Positions 4,980 through 5,030 of a DNA stretch of 5,030 bases are shown one piece after another. The DNA comes from an uncultured Erysipelotrichaceae bacterium (GTDB taxonomy: Bacteria > Bacillota_I > Bacilli_A > RF39 > UBA660). Position 1 is the first letter of the stretch. Each line of letters opens with the position of its first letter. The notes beneath the pieces were generated by a model. The model made no database searches. It saw only the letters and a program-made list of their open reading frames with translations, and was not told the origin of the DNA. A program made the translations under genes and the position numbers. The DNA lies in contig CACYEG010000019.1 in assembly GCA_902773365.1 (NCBI GenBank), positions 1 to 5,030 of the forward strand, in the 5' to 3' direction.

Positions 4980-5030
4980 ATGAAGAAGAAAATAATATTT
5001 TTATTAGCGTGTATGTTGATGATAATACCA
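4980..5030 (+). CDS. N-terminus of a probable exported protein (3' end outside window)
   Basis: An ATG at 4980, with AAGGA at 4970-4974 five bases upstream, opens 17 codons to the window edge. The visible residues are Met-Lys-Lys-Lys followed by a hydrophobic run (Ile-Ile-Phe-Leu-Leu-Ala-Cys-Met-Leu-Met-Ile-Ile-Pro), the start of a Sec signal peptide or membrane anchor. Leu-Leu-Ala-Cys at residues 8-11 resembles a lipobox in letters. It is too close to the N-terminus for a normal lipoprotein site, and hydrophobic sequence continues past it, so I do not call it one. The gene has its own promoter and is separated from pgsA by a terminator. Function cannot be told. Confidence 0.7.
   Translation, partial: MKKKIIFLLACMLMIIP

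Overview
The window comes from a low-GC Gram-positive bacterium (Bacillota). Base composition is strongly AT-rich, with A/T-ending codons, AGGAG-type ribosome binding sites and TTGACA/TATAAT-type promoters. A GpsB protein immediately followed by a Bacillus-type RNase P RNA, then a RodZ-like gene and pgsA, points to the class Bacilli or a close relative. The GpsB sequence reads much like the Staphylococcus and Bacillus proteins. A Gemella-like organism would fit the base composition, but genus cannot be fixed from this window.

Layout. Positions 1-1031 hold two overlapping plus-strand genes: the C-terminal end of an unrecognised protein, coupled by an ATGA overlap to an AlkD-like HEAT-repeat DNA glycosylase. 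They meet a minus-strand membrane protein tail to tail. This protein resembles the YhhQ/VUT queuosine-precursor transporter family (1028-1714). A bidirectional terminator at the junction carries both stop codons in its loop. The 252-base gap at 1715-1966 holds a ribosome binding site for the transporter, a possible 34-codon gene, and an extended -10 promoter for the next gene.

Positions 1967-3037 encode a membrane-anchored GH25 muramidase. A near-consensus promoter right after its stop starts an apparent unit of gpsB, rnpB, a short RodZ/YmfM-like HTH membrane protein and pgsA, closed by a hairpin terminator at 4880-4922. The RNase P RNA is wedged in with no spacer: its P1 stem includes the gpsB stop codon, and the next ribosome binding site begins seven bases after its 3' strand. 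A further promoter and the first 17 codons of a probable exported protein fill the end.

Functionally, 1967-4870 is an envelope and cell-division neighbourhood: wall cleavage (GH25), coordination of wall synthesis (GpsB), cell shape (RodZ-like) and phospholipid synthesis (PgsA), with tRNA 5' processing (RNase P) embedded. The first third is accessory: DNA alkylation repair and a probable tRNA-modification precursor importer. I see no mobile element, CRISPR array, tRNA or convincing new system. The most interesting points are the compact junctions and the small ORF.
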